NCBI GenBank assembly: GCA_946807835.1
Contig: OX327686.1
Coordinates: 11,222,001 to 11,286,000, forward strand
Direction: 5' to 3'
Length of the DNA stretch: 64,000 nucleotides
Source: Ailanthus altissimus
Taxonomy: Eukaryota; Streptophyta; Magnoliopsida; Sapindales; Simaroubaceae
A model generated the notes under the pieces. That model was not told the DNA's origin and did not search any database. It saw nothing but the letters and a program-made list of their open reading frames with translations. Made by a program: the position numbers and the translations under genes. Shown piece by piece: positions 1 through 11,124 of the stretch (its first letter is position 1; each line of letters begins with the position of its first letter).

Positions 1-1049
1 AAAATGTCATAGAAGAATTCGCATAAACTGAAAGTACTAAATCCCTTGTGGACCAAATGTGAAAATGTGAAAGTTTTATGGTCCAAAAGCAATTTAAAAA
101 GTTATTTGGTCCAAATGAAAAAATGTGAAAGCTTTTGGGGTCTGAAAATAGTTATGAAAAAGTAGAAGTACCCAAAGATGAAATTTAAGAAAAATAAAAG
201 AACTTTAATGGAATAAATTTTAGATATTTACAATTAATAAAGACTATCGTTTTGACCGGTAGCCTTGTTGAAATAATTAGGAAGTTCAGAAACGATAATG
301 TTTTAGTAACGAAATTTCTGGCAACTAATTAAGGAACCAAATTCTGCAATTCAGCAGTCTCTCACTGAACTCTTTTCGAGACTAAATTAGAACCCTTCAT
401 CACATTATGATTAAGGTCAATTCTCCTATAAAGGGGGATTGCTAAGTTTATTAGAAGAATTTTTAAGTTCAAATATTCTAAGAGTTTTAAGTTTTGCTGA
501 TTCTATTTTTGGTTTTAGTGAAAAAGCTCTCATTATTGTATTGTAGAAACAGATATTTTTTGCTTTCTGTATTCTTGAATTTTAATATTGTGATCTTTTG
601 TACCTATAAATGATTTAGTGGAAATCTTGAGTTGTGACATGCTTAAAAATAGATGTAAATTCTTTAAAAAACTGAACCACTATAAAATATTATGTTTTGA
701 ATATGGTTGTGATTTTGGATAGAGATATTAAAAAAATTCGTAAACTCGTAAACTCATTAAAATTTATTCGTATTAAGAAGAATTTGATAAAGTTTGAAGT
801 GGATTTGATATTCAAAATTAAAACTCGTAACGAATTTGGTACGGGTATAATTTTGGTAAAAAAATTCGCGGATACTTACAACGAGTATCCGCACATACTA
901 CATTTAAAAAATAAAATATGAATTGATTATTTTAGCATTTATTTTTGTCTCACATCAAAAAATCTAGATTTTATTTGATATTACTCATACCATTCAATAA
1001 AAATAAATAAAATTAGTTTAAAGGGACTAATGATTGAAATTAAAAATAA
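1..1049. other. AT-rich DNA, no gene recognised
   Basis: No reading frame here resembles a known protein. The longest, a 74-codon frame at 697-921, is Lys/Ile/Asn-rich as expected from AT-biased DNA. A TATA-like CCTATAAAGG lies at 425-434, followed by about 200 bases of T-rich DNA. This could be the promoter of an old LTR, but no second copy is in the window, so the assignment stays open. Confidence 0.5.
868..892. repeat. Short inverted repeat GCGGATAC / GTATCCGC
   Basis: Two 8-bp perfect arms (868-875 and 885-892) are separated by nine bases. The surrounding GGGTA and CGGATA words resemble subterminal sequence of plant hAT-like small elements, but I cannot find matching element ends or a target-site duplication. 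Confidence 0.4.
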
Positions 1050-1475
1050 AATTATAACATTTAACATAATTGAAATTGGAACTAAAATATTTAATATTTA
1101 AAGTAATTGAAATTAGATTTAAAATTATAACATTTAATGTAATTGAAATCAAAATTGGAATAAGAATTATAATATTTAACATAATTAATATCGAAATTGA
1201 AATTATAATTATAACATTAACGTAATTGAAATCGAAATTAGATTTGGAGTTATAATATTTAACGTAATTGAAATTAAAATTAAATTTGAAATTATAATAT
1301 TTAACGTAATTAAAATTAAAATTAAAATATTTAACGTAATTGAAATTATAACATTTATCGTAATTAAAATCGAAATTAGATTTGAAATTATAATATTTAA
1401 TGTAATTAAAATTAAAATTAAAGTTAAAATTATAACATTTAATGTAAATAAAATTAGAAGTATAATTGATATTAT
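1050..1475. repeat. 42-bp AT-rich minisatellite, about ten units
   Basis: A degenerate unit built around ATAAYATTTAACGTAATTG recurs with marked phase words near 1127, 1169, 1211, 1252, 1294, 1325, 1348, 1390 and 1432. Spacing is 42, 42, 41, 42, 31, 23, 42 and 42, so one step is split irregularly. Units differ mainly by transitions and small indels. No coding frame crosses it. Confidence 0.75.
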
Positions 1476-2506
1476 TTTAATTGCTATAATTTAGAAATAT
1501 TCAATTAAATTAATATTATATTTTTATTTTTTATTATATTAATTCAAAATTTACTTAAAATCCGTGAATAACTTGTTGCGAGTTTGATAATAGGTACAAA
1601 TTCGTAAATGCGGGTTTGATAACGATACCTTAAACCCACAATAAATTTTTAAAAAAATATAATATTTTATTTTTTAAGTAAATATAAATATGATATCAGA
1701 TGTATCCGTCCCAAATCTGCCCGCTGCCATCTTAATCTTAGATTCTTTAATTCTGTTCTTTAGTCATTAATTTCTTTCTTCTGATTTTAGTGTTTTGATT
1801 TCATTGGTTACCAATCATGATCAGTTGCGTGGGATTTTTGTGTTGGCAGTTTTCCAACAAATTATGTATAGTTATCCCTCACTCTCATATATTTACATCT
1901 ATAAATTAATTATGTAGTCATTAAATTTTATTTTATTTTTTAAAAAAGATAAAAACAATTGGGTAGATCTTAAAATTATGTATCCTTGTAGACAATATGT
2001 GGTTGGCCATATATGATATATCCAATTTTCACTAATTTGTATTATCTTTGTGAATTGCAAGAGGACTGACTTCGATTTAGAAAAGGAAAGAAAAACGAAA
2101 GATGATGAAAAAAGTAAAATAAAATAAAAGAACATACAGTTGTTGTTCATCAAGTCCACTTTCTATTTTAATTTCGAGCTGCCGTGTTTCTTCAAAAGGA
2201 ATTTGCTTCAAGTAATTCTCTAAACCTTGAAAATAAGTTTCATTTATTTTAATAAAAATGAAAAACAAATATGCAAATATTATTTAAATTTTCAGAAATA
2301 ATTTCAAATCATTATGTATTTACAAAAGTAAAATAAAATAATAGGGTGTATTGCATGATAAAAAATTAATTTAATAGCAAAAGAAACATACAGACAGAAG
2401 AATATTTCCAAAAAAAACATACAGACAGAAGAAATAGTAGTACTGGCCTTCTCTCGGTGTCATTCACATCGTATTAAGGCATTTGATATAGAATGGTTGT
2501 GGAGGT
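1476..2506. other. AT-rich DNA before the first copia element
   Basis: I see no gene here. Frames at 1899-2268 on the minus strand are low-complexity Phe/Leu/Lys strings with no family resemblance. The stretch ends at the 3' LTR of the minus-strand copia element. Confidence 0.5.
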
Positions 2507-3940
2507 TGCTCGTAGCGAAATATAAAAAAAATTTATTTATTAAAATAAACGTAGTAAAAATTAAATTATTTTATTTATAATTATATATATAAGGATAAAA
2601 AATTATTTTAATTTTTCATTATGACAGATCTTAAATTGATTGATTTTAATTTTTTCTATTATCATCAATTTTCAAACTTAATGCGTATGAATAAGTGGAT
2701 CTTTCTTAATCTCTAAACTACTGATACTCAAATTTGAGAGAATTGTATTAATTAAATTTTTTTACGTATTAAATTCTTTTCCTATGTAAGAATACGTAAA
2801 AAAAACTTTCTCTATTTGGTTGTTATATTTATAACTCAATACCTCCCATATATATAGAAATTTTCATTAGGTATTTAAAATTTAATTAGGATTAAAAATT
2901 AGAGTTTGATTAGGATTTGAGCTAGTAGAGAGACTGCAAGACCCATGAATTTCTTAACTCCAACTTAAAAGGTATAGTCCTTATTATTTCATAATACACC
3001 AATTCCTCTAAGTTAACCTCATGCTATTACACTAAAAGTTAAGGGTTGTACTCTAATAAGTTATATTGTAAAGTAAAAGCTCATTTAATTAAAAATTCTT
3101 TTAATTAAATTGGGTTTGGTCTTTAAACCAATAATAACCACTTAACTGACATTCTAATTGATATCCATAATTAAAGTTAAGTCATGAAAAAAATGTCTTA
3201 CCTCTTTAATTATTTATTTGCCCCTAAGTCACTCAATGCTCTAATAATCACTTTTAATATGTCTATATTTGTAAATAAATTTATAAATAAATATTATTAT
3301 TTAATATATAATTTATTGAATAAACTGTGATTACAGATTCTAATGATCAAGTATTACAAACAGCTTAAGTGGACATTAATTATTAGATTCCATCTTACAG
3401 ATATATCTTCCTACGACTCATGAAAGTATATCTCCAAGCTATCGAGATTTTAACTGTTTATTTGGATCTCACTCTGTAATAACTCAAAAGATATAATGCA
3501 TGAATGTAAGGTCATTACTTGCTTAGGATTAAGATCAATCAAGCTTATTAAAACTTTTATGAATTAAGATCTATGACATTTAGTTAACTAGATTGAAATT
3601 CACAGTAGTCCAGTTCAATGTAACATATACACTAGTTTTTCTACTCGAAGTCTCTACTTCGATGATTAAGGTAAATCATCCACTATAAAAAGCAGAAAAA
3701 CTACAACCTTACATGATGAAAAGCCTTTTTTATTAATGGTTGCGAACTAAATTAATTTATAAAGAACTTGTGATCTATACCCTCTATATTAGCATCATAT
3801 GCCTAATACATAGATCACATACTTAATAAATATGAGCTCATCAATGTATGCTCAATTATATGTATGAATAAATTTTTATTAATCAAATAAAATGTTATTT
3901 CACATACTTTAAGGGCATAAATAATATTATATGTCTAACA
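2507..3940 (-). repeat. 3' LTR of the minus-strand copia element
   Basis: It aligns along its length with 9712-11124, for example the shared GACAGATCTTRAATTGA block, the ATATATATA promoter-like stretch near 2850, and the terminal TTATATGTCTAACA at 3927-3940. The plus-strand left end is decayed (TGCTCGTAG where the other copy has TGTTGGTAG), so the boundary at 2507 is by alignment. Confidence 0.9.
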
Positions 3941-3951
3941 ATCTCTTACTT
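3941..3951 (-). other. Decayed polypurine tract of the copia element
   Basis: Read on the minus strand this is AAGTAAGAGAT directly before the LTR start TGTTAGA. It matches the usual copia form AAGTGGGAGAT with two changes. It would prime plus-strand DNA synthesis in an active element. Confidence 0.7.
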
Positions 3952-4009
3952 ACCATAAAGCATGTCGAGCATCCGTCAAACTCCCATATCATATATATGA
4001 GTTTCAAAA

Positions 4010-4561
4010 TATTTTGCTAGCAATGATTTAGTGAATGGATCCACTAGAATATTGCTTACTTAATCTTAGATATCATGACCTCACCATTTTATACAAAACT
4101 CTCTTACTAAACTTTTTGTTCTCTCAATGTGTTTTCTTCTCGTATTTGGTTCCTTAAAATGTGCTAGTACTATACTTATTATCGTAATAAAGAACAATAG
4201 GCATCTAAGCACTAGGTACCACCTTAAGCTTTATAAGGAACTTTCAGAGTTATATAGCTTATTTTGCAGCTTCGAATGCAGCTACATATTCAACTTTCAT
4301 AATGAAGTCTGCAATACATAATTATTTTATACTCCTCTAACTTATAGCTTTACCACTTAAAGTAAACACATATCCTCAGAAAGATCCAGATATCCTTATC
4401 TGCTTGAAAATTTGAATCTGTATACTTATAGGTATAAGATCCTCACTGAAATACACGAGCATATAATCTTTTGTTCTCTGAAAGTATGTAAATATATGCT
4501 TTACTACAGTCCAGTGTTCTGATCTTGGATTAGATTGATATGGTGACCATGCTGACTGCAT
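4010..4561 (-). pseudogene. Copia RNase H region, broken
   Basis: Minus-strand translation in mixed frames gives the copia RNase H series: SNPRSEHW and the following TKDYMLVY lead-in, then EPNTRRKHIE, and near the end NILVDPFTKSL, which is the conserved LADxxTKxL block. Several stops and frameshifts separate these pieces. In a working element this domain removes the RNA template during reverse transcription in the virus-like particle. It lies downstream of the RT fragment, as expected for copia pol. Confidence 0.8.
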
Positions 4562-5800
4562 AACAAATATCTAGTCTAGTATATAGCATTGCATACATGA
4601 GACTTCCTACTACTATGCATAATGAATTCCTCTCATGTGATCTATCTCTTCAGGGGTTTTTGGACACTAATTCTTGGATAGATCAATTCTATGTCTAAAA
4701 GGAAGTGTTCCCTTTTTGGATGCATACATAGCAAACCTAACCAGAATTTTGGATGCATGCATAGCAAACCTAACCAGAATTTTGTCTATATATATAGCTT
4801 GAGATAAAGTGAACATCCTATTTTTACAATCTCGCAATAGCTTAATTTCAAGGATGTAACTAACTTCATCTAAGTCCTTCATATCAAATTGATTAGATAA
4901 CCAAATTTTAACTGATGATAATGCTCCTACATCATTTTCAATGAGTAGTATATTATCTATATACAGGACTAGAAAAACTACCACCCGCCTATCTATCTTC
5001 TTGTAAATACAAGGTTTATTAGGATTTTGATCAAAATCAAATGATTTGATTGCCTGATCAAATTTGATGTTCTATGATCTAGATGCTTGTTTAAGCCCAT
5101 AGATAGATGTGTGTAGTTTACAAACCATGTGCTCTAGGCCTATAGCTATAAAACCATCTGGTTGTATCATATAGATACTTTCTTTAAGATTGCCATTAAG
5201 AAAATGAGTCTTGACATCCATTTGTCAAATCTCATATCAAGATTTGCTACAATGGATAATAAAATTCTAATAGACTTAAGCATGGCTACTGGCGAAAAGG
5301 TCTCATCATAATCGATACCTTCTTTTTTAGTATACCCTTTAGCAACAAACCTAGCTTTGAAGGTTTCCACTTTCCCATCTATCCCTCTCTTTCTCTTGTA
5401 GACCCATTTACACCATTTGGGTTTTATCCCTTCAGGTTTCTCTACAAGTTCCCAGACTTTATTAGAATACATGGAATCCATTTTTGATTTCATAGTTTTA
5501 TGCCAATAGTTTACATCTTTATCAACCATTGCTTCATCATAACTAGTGGGATCTAATTCATGCTCATTAGAGACTATCTGAAATGACTCTCCAATTAACA
5601 TGTACCTAGTGGGACATCTAATAATTCTCCCACTATGACGAAGTACCGATAGTTGTTGTTTTGCAACTAGCTCTGGTTGGTTATTATGATCTGGATTGAG
5701 AATTAACTCAATGACTCTATCAGGTACAATATTAGAGTTTTCAGATAACTTATCAAAAAAAATCTTACTCCTAAGCTTGAAGTCTTTCATATAGTCTTCT
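4562..5800 (-). pseudogene. Copia reverse transcriptase, broken
   Basis: The upstream frame (5167-5790) contains the typical copia entry to RT: KVWELVEKPEGIKPKWCKWV, then [20 protein letters not shown] and SPVAMLKSIR. The downstream frame (4667-4984) carries the catalytic-centre motif as YIDN where functional copia RT has YVDD, so one catalytic aspartate is gone, followed by FDMKDLDEVSYILEIKLLRD. The two frames are separated by stops around 5000-5160. An 11-codon in-frame tandem duplication sits at 4718-4783. It cannot encode an active enzyme. Confidence 0.88.
4718..4783 (-). repeat. 33-bp tandem duplication inside copia RT
   Basis: Units 4718-4750 and 4751-4783 differ at one base. Being 33 bp the duplication keeps the frame and gives the peptide KILVRFAM followed by xAS twice in a row on the minus strand. 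Confidence 0.92.
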
Positions 5801-5859
5801 TTAAGAAAGATTACATTAGTGCTAACTAATACTTTCTTATCTTGAGAACTATAGAAAAG

Positions 5860-6640
5860 ACTTCCTCTTGTTCCTTTAGGATAGCCGACAAACTTCTAAC
5901 TTAGATTTCAACTTATCTGTCTTCCCTTTTAGCACATAAACTGGACAACCCCATATATGTATGTGACTTAAACTTGGTTTACGTCCTATCCATATTTTTA
6001 TAGGTGTTTTAAGGACTGGCTTAGATGGAATTAAGTTAAGAAAATACATGGTTGTTTCTAAGGCATAACCCCAAAACGAGATGGGTAAAGTTGAATAACT
6101 CATCATTGACCTCACCATTTCAAGAACAATTTTATTTCTCCATTCTGCTATATCATTTTGCTAGGGTGACCTTGGTGTAGTCAATTGGGATAATATCCCA
6201 TTGTTGAACAAATAGGTCTTGAACTCACTATAGAGGTATTCGCTACCTCGATCAGATCAAAGTGCCTTTTTGTGTTTTCCTAATTGTCTTTCCAATTCTG
6301 CCTGAAACTCTTTGAATTTATCAAATGCCTCAGACTTGTGTGCTCATAGGCCCACATACATTAGAGTGCACTAATTCTAATGTTTCAATGGCTCTATTAA
6401 AGGGTCTTCTGGTCATTTTGCCTTCTATACAAGATTCGCAGACTGGTAATAGTTTAATGTCTAATGAACTCAAAGGTCCATCATTGACCAGTCTTTAGAT
6501 CCTATCTAGACTAATATGACCAAGACGTAATGCCATAGATAAGTTTGATTAGTGAGAATCACTTTAATCTTTTTATGGTGATTAGATTCATTATTTAATT
6601 CTGTGTTATGCAGTGAGTTGATTTTAGGATATATGCAGTA
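5860..6640 (-). pseudogene. Copia integrase, broken
   Basis: The frame at 5876-6118 has the copia integrase C-terminal signature: MMSYSTLPISFWGYAL, then LNLIPSKPVLKTPIKIW and HIWGCPVYV. Upstream, 6120-6640 gives shorter fragments of the integrase core and zinc-binding region with many stops. Copia integrase joins element cDNA to chromosomal DNA. The DDE catalytic residues cannot be followed in one frame. Position between the protease and RT fragments supports the call. Confidence 0.82.
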
Positions 6641-6647
6641 TAGATTG

Positions 6648-7150
6648 TTATCTAGTGTAATGGAACATATAAACAACTTTTTTTTTTATCACCACAGTTG
6701 AGTCAAAAATAACAGAATAACCAAATTTATTCAAATAGCTAACTGAAATCAAATTGCATTTAAGTTCCGGCACCAACAAACAATCATCTAATATTAAAGT
6801 CCTAAAATCATCAAAATAAAGTTGAACAACTCTCACTACCTTGGCTGCAACAGTTACGTTATTTCCTAACGTTAGACTGATCTCCCTTTCATTGAGTTGT
6901 TTGGTTTCTTGGAACCCTTGCAAAGAATTACAAATATGATTAGTGGCTCTAAAATCTACTATCCATGAATCAGTAGAATCAACCACTAAACAAGTCTCAA
7001 TGAAAAGAATTTTACCAGAAGGTGAAGCTGTCCTTTTAGTTATTGAAAACTTAACTAAAGGATAATTTCTCTTCCAATGCCCTTTAATGCCACATTGGAA
7101 ACACTTTCCTTTGGGCCTTATTACCTTTTTATGAATCTGCACAAATCCTG
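6648..7150 (-). pseudogene. Copia gag zinc knuckle, protease and pre-integrase region
   Basis: A 164-codon open stretch begins with a CCHC-type knuckle, CFQCGIKGHWKRNY, in which the last cysteine is tyrosine. Next comes the aspartic-protease site, read here as WIVDFRATNH, where functional copia proteases have DSG; the catalytic aspartate remains but the SG is lost. The end matches the GAG-pre-integrase region (LILDDCLLVPELKCNLISVS). In an active element these parts package RNA, cleave the polyprotein and lead into integrase. Both substitutions would inactivate their domains. Confidence 0.88.
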
Positions 7151-7179
7151 AATTAGAAGCTTTATTTGGCTTATTCTTC

Positions 7180-7432
7180 TTCTTCTTACTACTTTTTCCT
7201 TTAGGATTGAACCAAAAGATGAAGATGAGCCCTTAGTCAATTGACTATTGTAAACATCTATTTCATTTTCGGGTGTATTTTTATTAGGTATTTGAGTGCA
7301 TTTATCAGTCAGAACATATTTGTGCTTTTCAACTGTGAGTTCAATATTTAAGTTTCTTTCTTAATCCACATAATTATTTTCGGTTAACATATTTTGATTA
7401 AGGATAGATGCTAGTGGGTTGAATGAAGACAT
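7180..7432 (-). pseudogene. Copia gag N-terminus with large internal deletion
   Basis: The minus-strand ATG at 7430-7432 opens MSSFNPLASILNQNMLTENN, a recognisable copia gag start (LTxxNYxDWxxxL family). Soon after NNYVD a stop replaces the expected tryptophan. The sequence keeps the following EKHKYVL-like block and then passes within about 100 bases to the Ser/Lys-rich linker before the zinc knuckle. Most of the gag core, normally several hundred codons, is missing. Confidence 0.8.
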
Positions 7433-7572
7433 GGTTTTTAAAAATAAATTCATACATGAGTATACATTATCTGAAAGTATGTATAACTTTTGCATGAATA
7501 CATGAAATGCATTTATGTAGAACTTTTTAACTACAATATGCATCGGTAATCTAATTTTCATTCAGAATTTGC

Positions 7573-7885
7573 CTCCGTAGGGTGGTCGTAACCATCACAA
7601 ATTAGACTAGTATCATACTAATTTATTATTATTAATCTAGATATCTCATATCCAATAATAATAAACTACCGATTCTTTAGCCCTTAGATTTAATTGACGA
7701 GAACTCCGCAGGGAGGATATCAATCAACCTAAGTTGAGTGTACAACCATTATTTCAATCCTTCATATTTTTTAATTAAAAAAGCCACCATAGGATAGTCA
7801 ATTTCGTATGAGTTATATATTGGATCTTACCCTTTAAGGAAGTCCTATCTAGTAATCAGTTCTGATTAATACCCTCCGTAGGGAG
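7573..7885. repeat. Three CTCCGYAGGGAG hairpin motifs in the leader
   Basis: Copies are at 7573-7584 (CTCCGTAGGGTG), 7704-7715 (CTCCGCAGGGAG) and 7874-7885 (CTCCGTAGGGAG). Each can pair CTCC with GGAG around a four-base centre, and similar AT-rich text surrounds each one. They sit just upstream of gag, where RNA dimerisation or packaging signals lie in retroelements. That function is inference. Confidence 0.75.
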
Positions 7886-8825
7886 CTCATAAGATTTGAG
7901 GTAAGGTATTAATCTACCTTACTATAGGACTAATAATGGAGGCCGTGAGCTTTATGCTTAAAGCCCTCTCTCACTCAATATTTTAATTCTTAGAGTTTTT
8001 AATTAATTTATAAAATGATGTTTTACTCATTAATATCAAATTTTATTTTTATAAAATAATTAATAAGACCACGTCAAATAATTAATATAATATTAAAATT
8101 ATGATAATAATCTTATCATAATCTCATTAGAACATTAATGTCATACAATATGATATATTTTATGCATGAACGTATAAATGTGGCACTCTTAATCTATATG
8201 GCATGTTATTCATCCAATAATTAATTATATAAATAAATAACCCATAATTCATGACTTTTCTTAGGAAGAAAAACATTAAAAACTAAGCTTAAATTCTTCA
8301 AAGTCTTCTTTGAAGTTAACTTGAGCTCTTCCATAATGTTACCTCCTCTTACTTGTCTTCTTTTATGAGCTTAGATTTTGAACTTTTTAATTTTCTTTGG
8401 TTCACTTACTTTAAAGAAATTAGGCTTATTTAAGACTTAAAATATCTTTGGGTCTTCCAAAAAATATTTAAATAAAAATATTTTTAGATCCAAAAATTTT
8501 AATAAAATAGTCCAAATAAAATTTTATAAAATTGAACTAAGATTAAAAGAGTTTGGACCAACTTTAAATTTTGTAAATACCCAAAATTAATCTAAAAATC
8601 AATTTGGGTTAAATTTAGGACTTTATTATAAATTTCTCACAATTATCTGGTCAAACTATAATTATCCAAAATTAAAGGGGGTGAGTGAGAATAATCAATC
8701 CTTTTGGGCCTATTTGCATAATTAATAAACTTTTAAGGGTCTATTTGTATGATATATAAACTTATTAACAAAAAGCATAATTATTTATAAAAATAAGGGG
8801 CCTATGTGATATTGGACAAATGAAA

Positions 8826-9340
8826 CATATTCACTCAGCGTCGCTCCCACTATTTCCCAGCCCACCGCCGCTTAGGTTTTCGGCCACCGTTCAAAGTTGA
8901 GAGGGGACCATTGTTGCTGTCGCAACTTGTCGCCGACCTCTGTCAACGCCGGCAGTGTCTCCGCCACCGTGAAAAAACCCGTGGTACCTAGCGTCACCAT
9001 CTGTCGCAAGGAGACCGCCAGCTACCCGAAGGAAGTCGACCACCTCGCAGCTGACAACGCAGCTTCTTGTCGCATCCGATTGCAGTCGGCACCGTCCGAC
9101 TCTCTGCCGCCATGAAGATTGCGAGCAATGCTCGCCATCAAAGCTGCAAAAAGCCCAGCTACTGCCATCTTCCTCTTGTGTTACGGCCAAACGCTGCCAG
9201 GTGAGACTGGTCGCAGTTGCTTCGCCAAGCCGCTGCTGCCTATCCTGGCAGAGTCTGGCCATCGCTTTTGACGCAGCAGGTAAGACCCACGCTGCTGCCA
9301 AAATTAATGGCAGCGTGCATAGCAACGTTGTTGTTGCTCT
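8826..9340. other. GC-rich block in the copia leader
   Basis: This 0.5-kb stretch is rich in CCGCC, GTCGC and GCCGCTGC words, in sharp contrast to neighbouring DNA. Open frames exist on both strands (144 codons at 8891-9325 on the minus strand, shorter ones on plus) but their products are Ala/Gly/Ser/Arg-rich and match no family I know, so I do not call a gene. It may be a captured host fragment or an element-specific structured leader. Confidence 0.55.
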
Positions 9341-9696
9341 TTATCTTAATTTGTTTTCGTTCATTTTTTTTAATTACAATAAAAATAATTAAAAATATAT
9401 ATATTCTTTATATTACAAATAAAAACTCTAAGTCATTTATTTGGCTTACAAAGAAATCTAAAAAATAATCAAGAATTAATCTAACCAAGAGAAAAATTTG
9501 TAATATAATTTCATCACCCCCTCTTGTTACAATTCCAAAAAAAAATACAAACAAATATCTAACCATAAATTATTGGGCATAACCATTCATCACATAATTA
9601 ATAAAAATAATAATATAGATTAATATGCAATTAGTATCATAATAAACAATTACTACCATACATAAAATAAATTATACATGTAATATGAAATAAGGC

Positions 9697-9709
9697 AGCT
9701 CTGATACCA
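9697..9709 (-). other. Primer-binding site, initiator tRNA-Met
   Basis: Minus-strand TGGTATCAGAGCT is the standard plant copia primer site complementary to the 3' end of initiator tRNA-Met. It lies two bases from the LTR end at 9712, so it fixes both the orientation and the LTR boundary. Confidence 0.93.
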
Positions 9710-9711
9710 AT

Positions 9712-11124
9712 TGTTGGTAGTGAAAAAAAAAATTGTTTATCAAAATAAACGCAGCGGAAGTCAGATTGTCTTTTTATAATTACATGTATAGAGATAAAAG
9801 ATTACCTCAAATCTTTGCTATGACAGATCTTGAATTGACTGGCTGCAATCTTCTCTAATATTCTCAATCTTCAAACTCAACGCATGTGGGTACATTGATC
9901 TTTCTTAATCTCTAAACCACTGATACTCAAATCTGAGATAATTGTATGAATTAAATTCTTTTTTCACGTAAGAATACGTAAAAGAATTTTTCTCTGTATG
10001 ATTGTTATATTAATAACTTCATACCTCTCATATATATAGGGATCTCCCTTGGGTATTTAAAATTTGATTAGGATTATAAAATTAGAGTTTGATTAGGATT
10101 TGAGCTAATGAATGGACTGCAAGACCCATGAGCTTCCTAGCTCCAACTTAAAATGTCCAGTCCTTATTATCTCATAATACACCAATTTTTCTAAGTTAAC
10201 CTCAAATTATTCCACTCAAAGTCAAGAGCTGTACTCTAGTAATCTATATTATAAAGTAAAAACTCATTTAATTAAAACTCATTTTAATTAAATTAGTCTT
10301 GGTCTTTAGACTAATAATAACCATTTAACTGACCCTATAATTGATGTCCATAATTAAAGTTAGGCCATAAAAAAAATATTTTACCTATTTAATTACTTAT
10401 TTGCCCCTAAGTTACTAGATGCTCTAATAATCACTTTTAATATGTCTATATTTATAAATAAATTTACAAATAAATATTATTATTTAATTTATAATTTATT
10501 GAATAAACTGTGGTTACAGATTCTAATGATGAAGTACTACAAACAGTTTAAGTGGATATTAATTATTAGATTCCATCTTATAGATATATCTTCCTACGAC
10601 TTATGAAATTATATCTCCAAGCTATCGAGATTTTGACCGTTTATTTGGATCTCACTCTATAATAACTCAAAAGATATAATGCATGAATGTAAGGTCATTA
10701 CCTGCTCAAGATTAATATCAATCAAACTTATTAAAGTTTTTGTAAATTAAGATCTATAACATTTAGTTAACCAGATCGAAATTTATAGTAATCCCCTTCA
10801 ATATAACATTTATACTAGTTTTTCTACTCGAAGTCTCTACTTTAATGATCAAGGTAAATTATCTACTATAAGAAGTAGAAAAACTACAACCTTACATAAT
10901 AAAATACCATTTTTATTAATGGCTGCGAACTAAATTTAATTTAAAAAGAATTTGTGATTTATACCCTCTGTATTAGCATCATATGCCTAATACATAGATC
11001 ACATACTTTATAAATATTGGCTCATTAATGTATGCTCAATTATATATATAAATAAATTTTTATTAATAAAATAACATGTTATTTCACATACTTTAAGAAT
11101 ATAAATAACATTATATGTCTAATA
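9712..11124 (-). repeat. 5' LTR of the minus-strand copia element
   Basis: Bounded by TGTTGGTAGTG at the left and TATATGTCTAATA at the right (plus-strand reading); the right terminal CA has become TA. The minus strand carries a TATA-like CCTATATATATGAGAGG near 10024-10040, the likely element promoter. It aligns with 2507-3940 with many substitutions and small indels. Confidence 0.93.

Larger units (their letters stand above)
7433..9696 (-). other. Long untranslated leader of the copia element
   Basis: About 2.26 kb separates the primer-binding site from the gag start, much longer than a typical copia leader. The gag-proximal part carries three copies of a near-palindromic CTCCGTAGGGAG motif. 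8826-9340 is a GC-rich block unlike its surroundings. The rest is AT-rich and without recognisable proteins. Confidence 0.65.
2507..11124 (-). mobile_element. Ty1-copia LTR retrotransposon, degenerate, minus strand
   Basis: Two direct repeats of about 1.4 kb (2507-3940 and 9712-11124) flank an internal region with, in minus-strand order, a primer-binding site, a long leader, gag, protease, integrase, reverse transcriptase and RNase H. That order (integrase before RT) is diagnostic of Ty1-copia. The LTRs start TGTTAGACATATAA and end CTACCAACA on the minus strand (right copy), and a decayed polypurine tract adjoins the left LTR. The two LTRs differ at many positions, so the insertion is old. 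Stops and deletions break every protein domain. The 5-bp flanks (2502-2506 and 11125-11129) do not match, so no target-site duplication is claimed. Confidence 0.93.

Noticed and set aside
697..921. 74-codon plus-strand frame as a gene
   Set aside because: The composition is that of random AT-rich DNA, with no family resemblance, and it overlaps a short inverted repeat.
8891..9468. Open frames in the GC-rich leader block as genes
   Set aside because: Products on both strands are low-complexity and unlike any family; openness follows from GC-rich composition with few stop codons.
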